The notes: generated by a model not told the origin, from the letters alone. Shown: positions 18,131 to 27,648, numbered from the stretch's first letter. The stretch: 64,000 nucleotides of DNA from Aliiroseovarius sediminilitoris (GCF_900109955.1 NZ_FOJB01000001.1:1364001-1428000), one strand, 5' to 3'. A program made the numbers and translations.

Positions 18131-19486
18131 TCAGGACCCTTTCTGGCGTCTGGCCTTTGCGGCCTTTAACTTTTCAAACAATTTGAGGGCTAGGCCGGGC
18201 TTGACCTCCATCTTCGCACGGCCCACGGCCATCGCGCCGGCTGGCACGTTTTTCGTGACAACGGTGCCGGTCGCCGTCATTGCCTCATCCCCGACCGAGA
18301 CGGGCGCGACAAGGCAAGTATTCGAACCGATGAAGGTCCGCGCGCCAATATTTGTGTGATGTTTGGAGACACCATCATAATTGCAGGTGATCGTGCCCGC
18401 GCCGATATTGGCGTGCTTACCCACCCGGGCGTCGCCAACATAGGACAGGTGATTGATCTTCGCGCCTTCCTCGATCTGGGCGTTCTTGATTTCCACAAAA
18501 TTGCCGACCTTGGCGTCATTGGCCAATTCGGCTCCGGGCCGCAGGCGGGCATAGGGGCCGACCACGGCACCGCGCGAGACGTGGCATCCTTCAAGGTGTG
18601 AAAAAGCGCGGATCAAAGCCCCGCTTTCCACGGTGACGCCGGGGCCGAAGACCACGTTGGGCTCGATCACGCTGTCGCGTCCGATGACCGTATCATAGGC
18701 AAAATAGACCGTATCGCGAGCGATCAAAGTCACGCCATCTTCCAGTGCGGCATCTCGAGCGCGGGTTTGGAAAACATCCTCGGCATCGGCCAGTTCGGCG
18801 CGGGAATTGATGCCCAGCGTCTCGGCCTCGTCGCAGGTGACGACAGAAGCGGTCAGGCCGCGTGCGCGCGCGACAGATACAATATCGGGCAGGTAGTATT
18901 CACCTGACGCATTGTCGTTGCCGACCCCATCCAGAAGGTCGAACAGGAGCCCGGCGTCTGCGGCGATAACGCCGCTGTTGCAAAGGGTTACGGCGCGTTC
19001 ATCTGCGGATGCATCTTTGAATTCAACAATGCGGTCCAACGCGCCATCCACGACGATCAGGCGGCCATAGCGACCGGGATCGGCGGCGTCGAACCCCAGC
19101 ACAACCACGTCGGCACCCTGAGTGCGCGCGGCGGCCATGGTTTCCAGCGTTTCCGGGCGGATGAACGGGGTGTCGCCATACAGGACGAACACATCGCCCC
19201 CGAACCCATCAAGAGCGGCCCGTGCCTGCTGCACCGCGTGCCCGGTGCCAAGCTGTTCTACCTGCACGGCGATGGATATCTCGGGGTCAATCTCCTTGGC
19301 TGTCGCCTCGACCAACTCGGCGCCATGCCCCACAACCAGCACCACGCGGTCGGGCGACAATGCAGCCCCGGATGCCAGTGCATGGGCAAACAAGGGTGCA
19401 CCTGCAACTTGATGCATGACTTTCGGCAGGTCTGAATTCATCCGTGTTCCCATGCCAGCGGCAAGGACAATCAGGGCGGTCGCCAT
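18131..19486 (-). CDS. glmU: Bifunctional GlmU (GlcN-1-P acetyltransferase / GlcNAc-1-P uridyltransferase)
   Basis: Makes UDP-GlcNAc in two steps. The N-terminal pyrophosphorylase domain shows LAAGMGTRMNSDLPKVMH; the C-terminal half is a left-handed beta helix with hexapeptide repeats and the acetyltransferase segment NYDGVSKHHTNIGARTFIGS. I start at ATG 19486, giving MATALIVLAAG and 451 residues; a TTG six codons upstream is possible. glmU is first in the operon glmU-glmS-alkD-like, and diverges from the HAD phosphatase gene across 132 bases. Confidence 0.97.
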   Translation of the reverse strand: MATALIVLAAGMGTRMNSDLPKVMHQVAGAPLFAHALASGAALSPDRVVLVVGHGAELVEATAKEIDPEISIAVQVEQLGTGHAVQQARAALDGFGGDVFVLYGDTPFIRPETLETMAAARTQGADVVVLGFDAADPGRYGRLIVVDGALDRIVEFKDASADERAVTLCNSGVIAADAGLLFDLLDGVGNDNASGEYYLPDIVSVARARGLTASVVTCDEAETLGINSRAELADAEDVFQTRARDAALEDGVTLIARDTVYFAYDTVIGRDSVIEPNVVFGPGVTVESGALIRAFSHLEGCHVSRGAVVGPYARLRPGAELANDAKVGNFVEIKNAQIEEGAKINHLSYVGDARVGKHANIGAGTITCNYDGVSKHHTNIGARTFIGSNTCLVAPVSVGDEAMTATGTVVTKNVPAGAMAVGRAKMEVKPGLALKLFEKLKAAKARRQKGS

Positions 19487-19561
19487 ATCTATCTGCTCTT
19501 TCAATTTCTTTTGGTCCGTTTTACCCCTTGGGGCGCGGCTCGCAAGCGAAAGCTGTTCAAT

Positions 19562-19579
19562 TAACCTTACGCGAGGTTA
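19562..19579. promoter_or_regulatory. Inverted repeat in glmU/HAD divergent promoter region
   Basis: TAACCT-N6-AGGTTA is a perfect 6-base inverted repeat at the centre of the 132-base gap between glmU and the HAD phosphatase gene. It could be an operator shared by both directions. Its half-site is short, so chance is not excluded. Confidence 0.35.
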
Positions 19580-19618
19580 CAGGCTTTGCGTGGAAATTCC
19601 AAAGGCTGGGAACAAAAA

Positions 19619-20323
19619 ATGACGAACAACGCAACGCCGGTGCGGCGTTCAGGGCGACGAACGGTGATCTTCGATCTGGATGGCACCTTGGCGGATACGT
19701 CCGGCGATCTGATCGCGGCGGCGAATGCGTGTTTCGCGGCGTTGGGGCATGGTGAGGTTCTGGATCCAAGCGTCGATCAACTGACTGCTTTTCACGGTGG
19801 CCGCGCGATGCTGCGGCTTGGTTTTTCGCGGGTGAATGGTGGCGCGGTCAATGACGCTGATATCGAGCGCGAGTTTCCCAATCTCTTGATCGCCTATGAG
19901 GATGACATCGATCGCCACACGCGCCTGTATCCCGGTGCGATGGAGGCGGTCGCGCGACTGCATGACAACGGCTATGCCGTGGGGATATGCACGAACAAGC
20001 CTGAAGGGCTGGCGCGGCTGTTGCTGACGCGGCTGGATATCCTGGGCCATTTTACGTCGCTGATCGGGGCGGATACGTTGCCGACCCGCAAACCGGACCC
20101 GGCCCCGTTTGTCGCTGCGGCGCAGGGCGCAGGCGGCGATCCCGCGCATGCACTTTTGGTCGGGGACACAGAAACCGACCGCAAAACGGCACAGGCCGCA
20201 GGTGTGCCCTGCATCCTTGTGGGGTTCGGTCCGGAGGGGCCGGGCGTGTCGCGGTTGGAACCCGAAGCACTGCTGGATCATTTCGACGATCTGGACGCCG
20301 TGGTGGCGCGGCTGATCGGATAG
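19619..20323 (+). CDS. HAD-superfamily phosphatase (phosphoglycolate phosphatase-like)
   Basis: A 234-residue haloacid-dehalogenase-type hydrolase. Motif I is VIFDLDGTLADTS (both Asp), motif II is in GICTNKPEG, motif III the Lys in TRKPDPAPF and motif IV LLVGDTETDRKTA. The cap arrangement and length fit Gph-like enzymes that dephosphorylate 2-phosphoglycolate, but the family has many specificities. The ATG at 19619 has no strong ribosome site; an in-frame start at 19586 would add 11 residues. A DegT-family gene follows after 51 bases. Confidence 0.85.
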   Translation: MTNNATPVRRSGRRTVIFDLDGTLADTSGDLIAAANACFAALGHGEVLDPSVDQLTAFHGGRAMLRLGFSRVNGGAVNDADIEREFPNLLIAYEDDIDRHTRLYPGAMEAVARLHDNGYAVGICTNKPEGLARLLLTRLDILGHFTSLIGADTLPTRKPDPAPFVAAAQGAGGDPAHALLVGDTETDRKTAQAAGVPCILVGFGPEGPGVSRLEPEALLDHFDDLDAVVARLIG

Positions 20324-20374
20324 CGTCCACCTCCGCCCATTGACGCCAAGCTCAACCCCGCGCAGGGTCGATGT

Positions 20375-21580
20375 ATGACAGAGCGATTCACCGGAAACTT
20401 CACCCAGCAAGAACCGATCCCGGATGAGGGGATCGCGGCAGCATTGGATGTGCTGCGCCATGGGCGTTTGCATCGCTATAACGTGGCCAAGGGCGAGGTG
20501 TCGCAAACCGCGCTTCTGGAACAGGAATTCGCTGCCCTGATGGGGTCGAAATATGCGCTGGCGGTGGCGTCGGGCGGCTATGCGATGGCAACCGCGCTGA
20601 GGGCGGTGGGGGTTGGACCGGGCGACCGGGTGCTGACCAACGCCTTCACACTGGCCCCGGTGCCGGGCGCGATTTCCTCGGTGGGGGCTGTGCCGGTTTT
20701 TGTCGAGGTGACAGAGGCACTGACCCTGGATCTGGATGATCTGGCGGTGAAGGTGGCGGAACCGGATGCGCCCAGGGTTCTGCTGCTCAGCCATATGCGC
20801 GGTCATATCTGTGACATGGATCGGCTGATGGCGATCACGGACGCGGCAGGTGTGAAGGTTATCGAGGATTGCGCCCACACGATGGGCGCGCGATGGAATG
20901 GCACACTGTCGGGGCGGCATGGGGCGATGGCGGCTTACTCGACCCAGACCTATAAACACGCAAACTCGGGTGAAGGCGGGCTTCTGATCTCGGACGATCC
21001 CGACCTGATGGCGCGGGCGATTGTGCTGTCGGGCAGTTATATGCTGTACGAACGGCACTTGGCAGGGCCACCGTCCGAGGTGTTTGAGCGGGTGAAATAT
21101 GTCACCCCCAACATTTCGGGCCGGATGGACAATCTGCGCGCGGCGATCTTGCGGCCTCAGCTTGCGGGCCTGGCGGAGCGGTGTGCCGCGTGGAACGCGC
21201 GCTATCGCGTGGTCGAGGATGGGCTGCGCGACACGCCGGGCCTGACGGTGATCGAGCGACCTGCCGAAGAGGGCTATGTCATGTCCTCGTTCCAGTTCTT
21301 GTTGCTTGATTGGGCCGAAGGCGGTGTGCAGGAGGTGGTGCGCCGATGTGCAAGTCGTGGTGTGGAGTTGAAATGGTTCGGCGGGGCGGAGCCTACGGGC
21401 TTCACCAGCCGCTATGACAGTTGGCGCTATGCAGATGCGCCACGGATGCCAAAGACGGATCGGGTGTTGCGCGGTATTCTGGACCTGCGCGTGCCGCTGA
21501 CCTTCAGCCTGGACGATTGCGCCCAGATTGCCCGGATCATCCGGGATGTGGTCGGACTGGTGTATCAGCAAGCGGAGTAG
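20375..21580 (+). CDS. DegT/DnrJ/EryC1/StrS family PLP aminotransferase
   Basis: A 401-residue fold-type I PLP enzyme of the sugar-aminotransferase family, which transaminates nucleotide-linked keto-sugars or has related roles in cell-surface glycan synthesis. The PLP-binding lysine is K194 in YSTQTYKHANSGEGG, with DCAHTMGA upstream binding the cofactor. AGGG lies 8 bases before the ATG. No glycosyltransferase or nucleotide-sugar gene is adjacent except the divergent glmU operon, so the substrate is unknown. Repeat copy B starts at its stop codon. Confidence 0.88.
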   Translation: MTERFTGNFTQQEPIPDEGIAAALDVLRHGRLHRYNVAKGEVSQTALLEQEFAALMGSKYALAVASGGYAMATALRAVGVGPGDRVLTNAFTLAPVPGAISSVGAVPVFVEVTEALTLDLDDLAVKVAEPDAPRVLLLSHMRGHICDMDRLMAITDAAGVKVIEDCAHTMGARWNGTLSGRHGAMAAYSTQTYKHANSGEGGLLISDDPDLMARAIVLSGSYMLYERHLAGPPSEVFERVKYVTPNISGRMDNLRAAILRPQLAGLAERCAAWNARYRVVEDGLRDTPGLTVIERPAEEGYVMSSFQFLLLDWAEGGVQEVVRRCASRGVELKWFGGAEPTGFTSRYDSWRYADAPRMPKTDRVLRGILDLRVPLTFSLDDCAQIARIIRDVVGLVYQQAE

Positions 21581-21646
21581 GGGCTTCGCCCCAGAGCCAA
21601 ATCGGGGATTTGGCTCTTCCCCAGGATATTTTGGGGCCAGAAGAAA
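21580..21646 (+). repeat. Intergenic hairpin-plus-GATATTT module, copy B
   Basis: In order: hairpin GGGGC-TTC-GCCCC (21580-21592, using the last base of the stop codon), a perfect 11-base stem AGAGCCAAATC-GGG-GATTTGGCTCT (21593-21617), then CCCC and the core AGGATATTTTGGGGCCAGAAGAAA up to 21646. It is on the plus strand right after the DegT-family gene. The strong stems could stop transcription before the leucine operon, although no U-tract follows. Confidence 0.75.
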
Positions 21647-21688
21647 CCGGGTGCCGTGGATGTGACGCTGCGTGAATAAGCGCGCGTA

Positions 21689-21732
21689 TTGACCCGAATC
21701 GGGCTTTGCGCGATTAAATGAACAAGCGTTCA
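21689..21732 (+). promoter_or_regulatory. Candidate ivd promoter with TetR-type operator
   Basis: TTGACC (21689-21694) could be a -35 box, with an AT-rich -10 region (TTAAAT, 21714-21719) 19 bases on. Immediately after it lies TGAAC-AAGC-GTTCA (21719-21732), a perfect 5-base inverted repeat with 4-base spacer. It covers the expected transcription start of ivd, as a repressor site would. The form resembles TetR-family operators upstream of acyl-CoA catabolic genes; no regulator gene is nearby. Confidence 0.5.
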
Positions 21733-21774
21733 ATAATGGCGACTGGCACGGCGCGCCAAATGGAGGATGACCGG

Positions 21775-22935
21775 ATGTTCAACCACACAATGACTTTCGA
21801 CCTGGGAGAGGACGTGAATGCCATGCGCGAAATGGTGCACCGGTTCGCGCAAGACCGGATCAAGCCCATTGCTGCCGAGGTCGACCAGAAGAACGAATTT
21901 CCCAATGATCTGTGGCGCGAGTTTGGTGAGCTTGGACTGCTGGGTGTCACCACGCCGGAAGAATATGGCGGGGCGGGCATGTCCTATCTGGCGCATGTTG
22001 TGATCGTGGAAGAGATCGCGCGGGCGTCGGCCTCGGTCTCGCTGAGCTACGGCGCGCATTCAAACTTGTGCGTGAACCAGATCCGCCGCAATGCGACCGA
22101 AGAACAAAAGCAAAAATACCTGCCCAAGCTGATTTCGGGCGAGCATATAGGGGCCTTGGCCATGTCCGAAGCAGGGGCGGGGTCGGATGTCGTTTCGATG
22201 AAGCTGCGGGCTGAAAAGCGCAATGGCTACTATGTGTTGAACGGCACCAAGTTCTGGATCACCAATGGCCCGGACGCAGACACCCTAGTGGTTTACGCCA
22301 AGACCGACCCGGAGGCTGGCCCGAAGGGCATCACCACCTTCATTATCGAGAAAGACATGAAGGGGTTCAGCACCTCGCCCCATTTCGACAAGCTGGGGAT
22401 GCGCGGGTCGAACACGGCCGAGCTGATCTTTGACGACGTCGAAGTGCCCTTCGAGAACGTGTTGGGCGCGGAAGGTAAGGGTGTTGCCGTGCTTATGTCC
22501 GGTCTGGACTATGAACGTGTCGTGCTGTCAGGCATCGGCACCGGCATCATGGCCGCCTGCATGGATGAAATCATGCCTTACATGAAAGAGCGTAAACAAT
22601 TCGGCCGCCCCATCGGGGACTTCCAACTGATGCAGGCAAAGATTGCCGACATGTATACCGCGATGAACTCGGCCCGTGCCTATGTTTATGAAGTGGCCAA
22701 GGCATGCGATCGCGGTCAGGTCACGCGTCAGGACGCGGCCGCCTGTGTGCTTTATGCGTCCGAAGAGGCGATGAAACAGGCGCATCAGGCCGTACAGGCG
22801 ATGGGTGGATCAGGCTACATGAATGAAACCCCGGTGAGCCGCATCTTCCGCGACGCCAAACTGATGGAGATCGGCGCGGGCACCTCGGAAATCCGCCGAA
22901 TGCTGATCGGGCGCGAATTGATGGGCAAGATGTGA
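21775..22935 (+). CDS. ivd: Isovaleryl-CoA dehydrogenase
   Basis: FAD enzyme that oxidises isovaleryl-CoA to 3-methylcrotonyl-CoA in leucine breakdown. The 386-residue acyl-CoA dehydrogenase has [12 protein letters not shown] and [10 protein letters not shown] flavin motifs and the catalytic base at E247 in [11 protein letters not shown], the position used by isovaleryl-CoA dehydrogenases rather than the C-terminal Glu of other ACADs. The ATG at 21775 has GGAGGA 7 bases upstream; an earlier in-frame ATG at 21718 lies inside the proposed operator. It is first of the operon ivd-(two LprI-like)-mccB-mccA-GST-mvaB-hydratase. Confidence 0.96.
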   Translation: MFNHTMTFDLGEDVNAMREMVHRFAQDRIKPIAAEVDQKNEFPNDLWREFGELGLLGVTTPEEYGGAGMSYLAHVVIVEEIARASASVSLSYGAHSNLCVNQIRRNATEEQKQKYLPKLISGEHIGALAMSEAGAGSDVVSMKLRAEKRNGYYVLNGTKFWITNGPDADTLVVYAKTDPEAGPKGITTFIIEKDMKGFSTSPHFDKLGMRGSNTAELIFDDVEVPFENVLGAEGKGVAVLMSGLDYERVVLSGIGTGIMAACMDEIMPYMKERKQFGRPIGDFQLMQAKIADMYTAMNSARAYVYEVAKACDRGQVTRQDAAACVLYASEEAMKQAHQAVQAMGGSGYMNETPVSRIFRDAKLMEIGAGTSEIRRMLIGRELMGKM

Positions 22936-23408
22936 TGGGTTTCCGTCTGGCTGTCGTCGTCATCGCCGTGGGTCTTGCGTTCTTCGCGACGAAGATCGCG
23001 GCACAGGATGTGGTTTTCGACAGCGCGACCGTTGACGCCTGTCTGGCCTCGACGCCCAGTGGCGCGGTTGACCCGTCCTGCATCGGCGTGGCCTCGAACG
23101 CGTGCCAGACGGCAACGCCGGGTGGCGAGACCACGATCGGCATTGCTGACTGTATCCAGGCCGAGACCCAGGCGTGGGATGTACTTTTGAACCGGGAATA
23201 CAAGGCAACGCGCAAGGCGCATGCCGGGGATCAGGTGGTTCTGGACCAGCTTCTGGCCGCACAGCGCGCCTGGATTGCCTTTCGCGATGCGGAATGTGCA
23301 CTGGCCCATGCGCTGTGGCGCGACGGGTCGATCCGGGTGATCGTAGCCGCGAATTGCATGATGGTTCAGACGGCACGTCGGACCATCGAATTGCGTGATA
23401 TGAGGTGA
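22935..23408 (+). CDS. Secreted LprI-like (DUF1311) protein, first of a tandem pair
   Basis: A 157-residue protein with a clear signal peptide ([24 protein letters not shown]). The mature part has six cysteines and the DUF1311 signature LNREYKATRK...LLAAQRAWIAFRDAEC. Some family members (LprI) inhibit lysozyme; the role here is unknown. The ATG overlaps the ivd stop (TGATG), so it is translated with a metabolic enzyme although it is exported. The next gene encodes a paralogue. Confidence 0.85.
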   Translation: MGFRLAVVVIAVGLAFFATKIAAQDVVFDSATVDACLASTPSGAVDPSCIGVASNACQTATPGGETTIGIADCIQAETQAWDVLLNREYKATRKAHAGDQVVLDQLLAAQRAWIAFRDAECALAHALWRDGSIRVIVAANCMMVQTARRTIELRDMR

Positions 23409-23415
23409 CTTTGCA

Positions 23416-24012
23416 ATGAGTTTGACCACCAGACTCCGGGCATCTGGCATGAGGGCCGCACATGTCGCACAAGCGGCGTCCAGGCCCTTGTTCACGGCGG
23501 TTGCGTGGCTGATCCTGGCCGTCCCGGCCCCGGCACAGGATGTCACCTACAGCTTCCACCCCACCACGGACTGCCTGTCCGCCCTGGGGGACGATGGCGA
23601 CCCGATGCGCTGCGTTGGATCGGCGGCCAATTATTGCATGGAGGCAACCGAAGGCGGGGCGAGCACTGTTGGCATGTCGTCCTGTCTTGGGCTGGAATAC
23701 GAGGACTGGGACCGCCGCCTGAACCGCGCCTATGGGCTTTTGATGACCCGGCTGAAGGCCGAAGATGAAGAGATGGCGACGCTTGGGTCAGCGGCCCCCA
23801 AACAAGCCCCCGCGCTTCTGGAAACGCAGCGCGCCTGGATCACCTTCCGCGACGCGTCGTGCGACTATGAACGTTCGAAATGGGGTGGTGGCACGGGCGG
23901 AGGCCCTGCGTCCATTGCCTGCATGCTCCAACTGACGTCCCGCCAGGCGCTTGCGCTGGAGGCGGACCTGAACAGTTACGGTGACGCAATCTGCAACCAC
24001 GAAGGATGCTGA
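23416..24012 (+). CDS. Secreted LprI-like (DUF1311) protein, second of a tandem pair
   Basis: A 198-residue paralogue of the preceding protein. It has a longer N-terminus with signal peptide ending APAQ (about residue 42), then the same pattern: cysteine pairs, [13 protein letters not shown] and [16 protein letters not shown]. An insert of charged and Gly-rich residues lengthens the C-terminal half. An internal ATG at 23449 would give a shorter leader. The gene ends one base before the mccB ribosome-start region, inside the leucine operon. Confidence 0.83.
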   Translation: MSLTTRLRASGMRAAHVAQAASRPLFTAVAWLILAVPAPAQDVTYSFHPTTDCLSALGDDGDPMRCVGSAANYCMEATEGGASTVGMSSCLGLEYEDWDRRLNRAYGLLMTRLKAEDEEMATLGSAAPKQAPALLETQRAWITFRDASCDYERSKWGGGTGGGPASIACMLQLTSRQALALEADLNSYGDAICNHEGC

Positions 24013-24013
24013 G

Positions 24014-25618
24014 ATGAAACTGACTTCCCAAGCCACGCCCGGTTCCGAGGCGTATAAAGCCAACCGCGAGGGCCATCTTGAGGCGTTGCAAGTGGTGGCT
24101 GACGCTGCCGAGGCTGCCGTGATGGGTGGCGGGCAGAAATCGCGCGAACGGCACCTGAGCCGCGGCAAGATGCTGCCGCGCGACCGGGTGTCGAACCTGC
24201 TCGATCCCGGATCGCCTTTCCTCGAGGTTGGGGCGACGGCGGCGCATGGTATGTATGACGGGGCTGCGCCCTGTGCCGGTGTTATCGCAGGCATTGGTCA
24301 GGTGCACGGGCAAGAGGTGATGGTGGTCTGCAATGACGCCACCGTCAAAGGCGGCACCTATTACCCGATGACGGTCAAAAAGCACCTGCGCGCGCAGGAG
24401 ATTGCCGAGGAATGCAATCTGCCGTGCATCTATCTGGTCGATAGTGGCGGCGCGAACCTGCCCAATCAGGACGAGGTGTTCCCCGACCGCGACCACTTTG
24501 GCCGCATTTTCTACAACCAAGCGCGGATGTCAGCCAAGGGCATCCCGCAGATTGCCGTGGTGATGGGGTCGTGCACCGCCGGGGGCGCTTATGTGCCTGC
24601 CATGTCGGATGTGACCATCATCGTGAAGGAACAAGGCACGATCTTCCTTGCCGGTCCGCCCTTGGTGAAGGCCGCGACGGGCGAGGTTGTCACAGCAGAA
24701 GACCTCGGTGGCGGTGACGTGCATACGCGCCTGTCCGGCGTTGCCGATTATCTGGCCGAGGATGACGCCCATGCGCTGGCCCTGGCACGGCGCGCAGTGG
24801 AAAGCCTGAATCGCACCAAGCCGATGACGGTGAAGTGGCAGGAACCGGAAGAACCGGCCTATGACCCCGAGGAACTGCTGGGCGTGGTGCCTGCCGACCT
24901 CAAGACGCCTTACGACATCCGCGAAGTGATTATGCGCATCGTCGATGGCTCGCGCTTTGATGAGTTCAAGCCGCGCTTTGGTGACACGCTGGTCACGGGT
25001 TTCGCGCATCTGAAAGGCTGCCCCATCGGGATCATCGCCAACAATGGCGTGATCTTCTCGGAAGCCGCACAAAAGGGCGCGCATTTTGTCGAGCTTTGCA
25101 GCCAGCGGAATATCCCCCTGGTTTTTCTGCAAAACATCACCGGTTTCATGGTGGGCCGGAAGTATGAGAATGAAGGCATCGCACGGCACGGCGCCAAGAT
25201 GGTGACGGCGGTGGCAACGACGAACGTGCCGAAGGTGACGATGGTGGTGGGCGGCTCTTACGGGGCCGGTAACTACGGCATGGCCGGGCGCGCCTATCAA
25301 CCCCGTTTCATGTGGTCCTGGCCCAATTCGCGGATTTCGGTGATGGGCGGCGAACAGGCGGCGGGCGTGCTGGCAACGGTGAAACGCGACGCGATCGAAC
25401 GTCAGGGCGGCGAGTGGTCGGCGGAAGAAGAAGCTGCCTTCAAGCAACCCACCATTGATATGTTCGAGGAACAAAGCCATCCCCTCTATGCCTCGGCGCG
25501 GATGTGGGATGACGGCGTGATCGACCCGCGCAAATCGCGCGAGGTGCTGTATCTGTCGCTTCTCGCCGCGCTGAACGCTCCGATCGAGCCAACGAAGTTC
25601 GGCATCTTCCGCATGTGA
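24014..25618 (+). CDS. mccB: Methylcrotonyl-CoA carboxylase, carboxyltransferase (beta) subunit
   Basis: Transfers carboxyl from biotin to 3-methylcrotonyl-CoA, giving 3-methylglutaconyl-CoA. The 534-residue protein has the two crotonase-like carboxyltransferase lobes, with [35 protein letters not shown] and later [20 protein letters not shown], typical of MccB. The ATG at 24014 has AAGGA 7 bases upstream. mccA follows after a 92-base spacer that holds repeat copy C. Strong assignment from both sequence and operon context. Confidence 0.96.
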   Translation: MKLTSQATPGSEAYKANREGHLEALQVVADAAEAAVMGGGQKSRERHLSRGKMLPRDRVSNLLDPGSPFLEVGATAAHGMYDGAAPCAGVIAGIGQVHGQEVMVVCNDATVKGGTYYPMTVKKHLRAQEIAEECNLPCIYLVDSGGANLPNQDEVFPDRDHFGRIFYNQARMSAKGIPQIAVVMGSCTAGGAYVPAMSDVTIIVKEQGTIFLAGPPLVKAATGEVVTAEDLGGGDVHTRLSGVADYLAEDDAHALALARRAVESLNRTKPMTVKWQEPEEPAYDPEELLGVVPADLKTPYDIREVIMRIVDGSRFDEFKPRFGDTLVTGFAHLKGCPIGIIANNGVIFSEAAQKGAHFVELCSQRNIPLVFLQNITGFMVGRKYENEGIARHGAKMVTAVATTNVPKVTMVVGGSYGAGNYGMAGRAYQPRFMWSWPNSRISVMGGEQAAGVLATVKRDAIERQGGEWSAEEEAAFKQPTIDMFEEQSHPLYASARMWDDGVIDPRKSREVLYLSLLAALNAPIEPTKFGIFRM

Positions 25619-25624
25619 TCAAAA

Positions 25625-25681
25625 CCGGCCTTTCTTCTGGCCGGAAATATCCTCGGGGGTCCGGGGGCAGACAGCCCCCGG
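25625..25681 (-). repeat. Intergenic hairpin-plus-GATATTT module, copy C, inside an operon
   Basis: On the minus strand: hairpin CCGGGGGC-TGTCT-GCCCCCGG (25661-25681), then the core AGGATATTTCCGGCCAGAAGAAA (25631-25653). An additional stem CCGGCC/GGCCGG (25625-25630 and 25639-25644) brackets the end of the core. It fills most of the gap between mccB and mccA, so it lies within what should be one mRNA and could change the relative output of the two subunits. Confidence 0.75.
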
Positions 25682-25710
25682 TTCCTCCGCCCGAAAAAAG
25701 GAACAGAAAA

Positions 25711-27648
25711 ATGTTCACGAAGATCCTGATTGCCAACCGGGGCGAAATAGCCTGCCGGGTGATCGACACCGCCCGCAAGCTGGGTGTGGCCACGGTGGCG
25801 GTTTATTCCGACGCCGATGCCGCCGCGCGCCATGTAAAGATGGCGGACGAGGCCGTGCATATCGGTCCACCACAACCCGCAAACTCATATCTGAAAGGCG
25901 ATGTGATCATTCAGGCGGCGCTGGACACGGGCGCGCAGGCGATCCATCCCGGTTATGGGTTCCTGTCGGAAAACCCCGATTTCGTGGATGCGGTTGAAAG
26001 GGCAGGGTTGGTCTTTATCGGTCCGTCGTCAGACGCGATCCGCAAGATGGGTCTGAAAGATGCCGCCAAGAAACTGATGGTCGAGGCTGGCGTGCCGGTC
26101 GTGCCCGGGTATCACGGCACGGATCAAGACCCTGCACTGTTGGCGTCTGAGGCCGACAAGATGGGCTATCCTGTCTTGATTAAGGCCGTGGCGGGCGGCG
26201 GCGGCAAAGGCATGCGCCGCGTGGATGACCCCAAGGAGTTTGCGGATGCTTTGGCAAGCGCGCAGGGTGAGGCGAAAACCGCCTTCGGCAACGCGGATGT
26301 TCTGGTCGAGAAATACATCCTGTCACCGCGCCATATCGAAGTGCAGGTGTTTGGCGACGGCACCCAAGCGGTGCACCTGTTTGAACGTGACTGTTCACTG
26401 CAACGCCGCCATCAGAAGGTGATCGAGGAAGCGCCTGCGCCGGGCATGACCGACGAGGTCCGCGCGGCGATGGGCTTGGCCGGCGTTCGCGCCGCCGAAG
26501 CCATCGGGTATAAAGGCGCGGGCACGGTGGAATTCATCGTGGATGGCGCGAATGGACTACGCACCGATGGGTTCTGGTTCATGGAGATGAACACTCGCCT
26601 GCAAGTCGAGCACCCGGTGACGGAAGCGATCACCGGCGTCGATCTGGTGGAATGGCAATTGCGCGTGGCCAGCGGAGAAGGGCTGCCAAAGCAACAGGAC
26701 GAGCTGTCGATCAATGGCCATTCCTTTGAAGCGCGCCTTTATGCCGAGGATGTGCCGAAGGGCTTCCTGCCCGCCACCGGCACGCTGACGCATCTGAAGT
26801 TCCCCGAAGGTGCGCGCGCGGATACCGGCGTGCGGGCAGGGGACACGATCAGCCCTTTCTATGACCCGATGATCGCCAAGATCACGGTGCATGCCGGATC
26901 GCGGGCGGCTGCGTTGCGCCAATTGTCTTCGGCGCTGACCCATACAGAGGTCGCGGGCTCGGTGACGAACCTTGCTTTTCTTGGCGCGCTGACGCGGCAC
27001 GAGGGTTTTGCGGCGGGCGACGTGGACACAGGACTGATCGAACGCGACCTTGAGGCGCTGACCGCTGACCCCGGACCAAGCATGGCTGATGTGGGCGCTG
27101 CCGCTTTGTGCGCGCTTGATCTGCTGAAACGCGAAGGCTCCGGCTTCACGCTTTGGGGTGGGCTCAACCATTTTGTGACGCTGACCCATGGCGACGATAC
27201 GTATGAAGTCGTCGTAACGTCCTACGGCGCCGACCGTCACCTGATCACCGTTGGCGAGGACAGCATCGAAGCGACCTGTCTGAACGGCCAATGGAAGATG
27301 GGCGGCGACCGCGGCCCGCGCGTTGCCAAGGCAGGGAATGTCGTGACAGTCTTCGCTCAAAGCGGGCTTGAGTTCCATGTCGTTGACCCGTTGGATCAGG
27401 ATGCGGGCGCGGGTGCCGGGGCAGGTGTGGTCGAAGCACCCATGCCCGGCCTTGTGAAAACTGTCTTTGCTAAGGCGGGCCAGGCGGTCAAGCAGGGCGA
27501 CCGGTTGGCCATTCTGGAAGCGATGAAGATGGAACACAGCCTGACCGCCGCCCGCGACGGTGTAGTGGCCGAGGTGCTCTGCGCCGATGGCGATCAGGTC
27601 GAAGCGGGTGCCCCGCTTGTGCGGCTTGAGGAAGAAGAGGAAAGCTGA
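25711..27648 (+). CDS. mccA: Methylcrotonyl-CoA carboxylase, biotin carboxylase (alpha) subunit
   Basis: ATP-dependent biotin carboxylase plus biotin carrier in one 645-residue chain. The N-terminal biotin carboxylase domain (KILIANRGEIACR start, ATP-grasp loop GGGGKGMRRV, then MEMNTRLQVEHPVTE) fills about residues 1-450. The C-terminal biotinyl domain has EAMKMEH with the biotin-accepting Lys near residue 606. The ATG at 25711 has AAGGA 8 bases upstream; the frame is open to 25615 but that part is repeat copy C. Its stop overlaps the GST-like start. BirA from 48.6 kb would modify it. Confidence 0.97.
   Translation: MFTKILIANRGEIACRVIDTARKLGVATVAVYSDADAAARHVKMADEAVHIGPPQPANSYLKGDVIIQAALDTGAQAIHPGYGFLSENPDFVDAVERAGLVFIGPSSDAIRKMGLKDAAKKLMVEAGVPVVPGYHGTDQDPALLASEADKMGYPVLIKAVAGGGGKGMRRVDDPKEFADALASAQGEAKTAFGNADVLVEKYILSPRHIEVQVFGDGTQAVHLFERDCSLQRRHQKVIEEAPAPGMTDEVRAAMGLAGVRAAEAIGYKGAGTVEFIVDGANGLRTDGFWFMEMNTRLQVEHPVTEAITGVDLVEWQLRVASGEGLPKQQDELSINGHSFEARLYAEDVPKGFLPATGTLTHLKFPEGARADTGVRAGDTISPFYDPMIAKITVHAGSRAAALRQLSSALTHTEVAGSVTNLAFLGALTRHEGFAAGDVDTGLIERDLEALTADPGPSMADVGAAALCALDLLKREGSGFTLWGGLNHFVTLTHGDDTYEVVVTSYGADRHLITVGEDSIEATCLNGQWKMGGDRGPRVAKAGNVVTVFAQSGLEFHVVDPLDQDAGAGAGAGVVEAPMPGLVKTVFAKAGQAVKQGDRLAILEAMKMEHSLTAARDGVVAEVLCADGDQVEAGAPLVRLEEEEES

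Noticed and set aside
18100-18140. glmS ribozyme upstream of glmS
   Set aside because: Only two bases separate glmU and glmS, and the ribozyme is known from Gram-positive bacteria; no room for it.
19649-21733. 694-codon minus-strand open frame opposite the HAD and DegT genes
   Set aside because: Spans two real genes and their gap, has low-complexity Arg/His/Gln composition and no recognisable domain.
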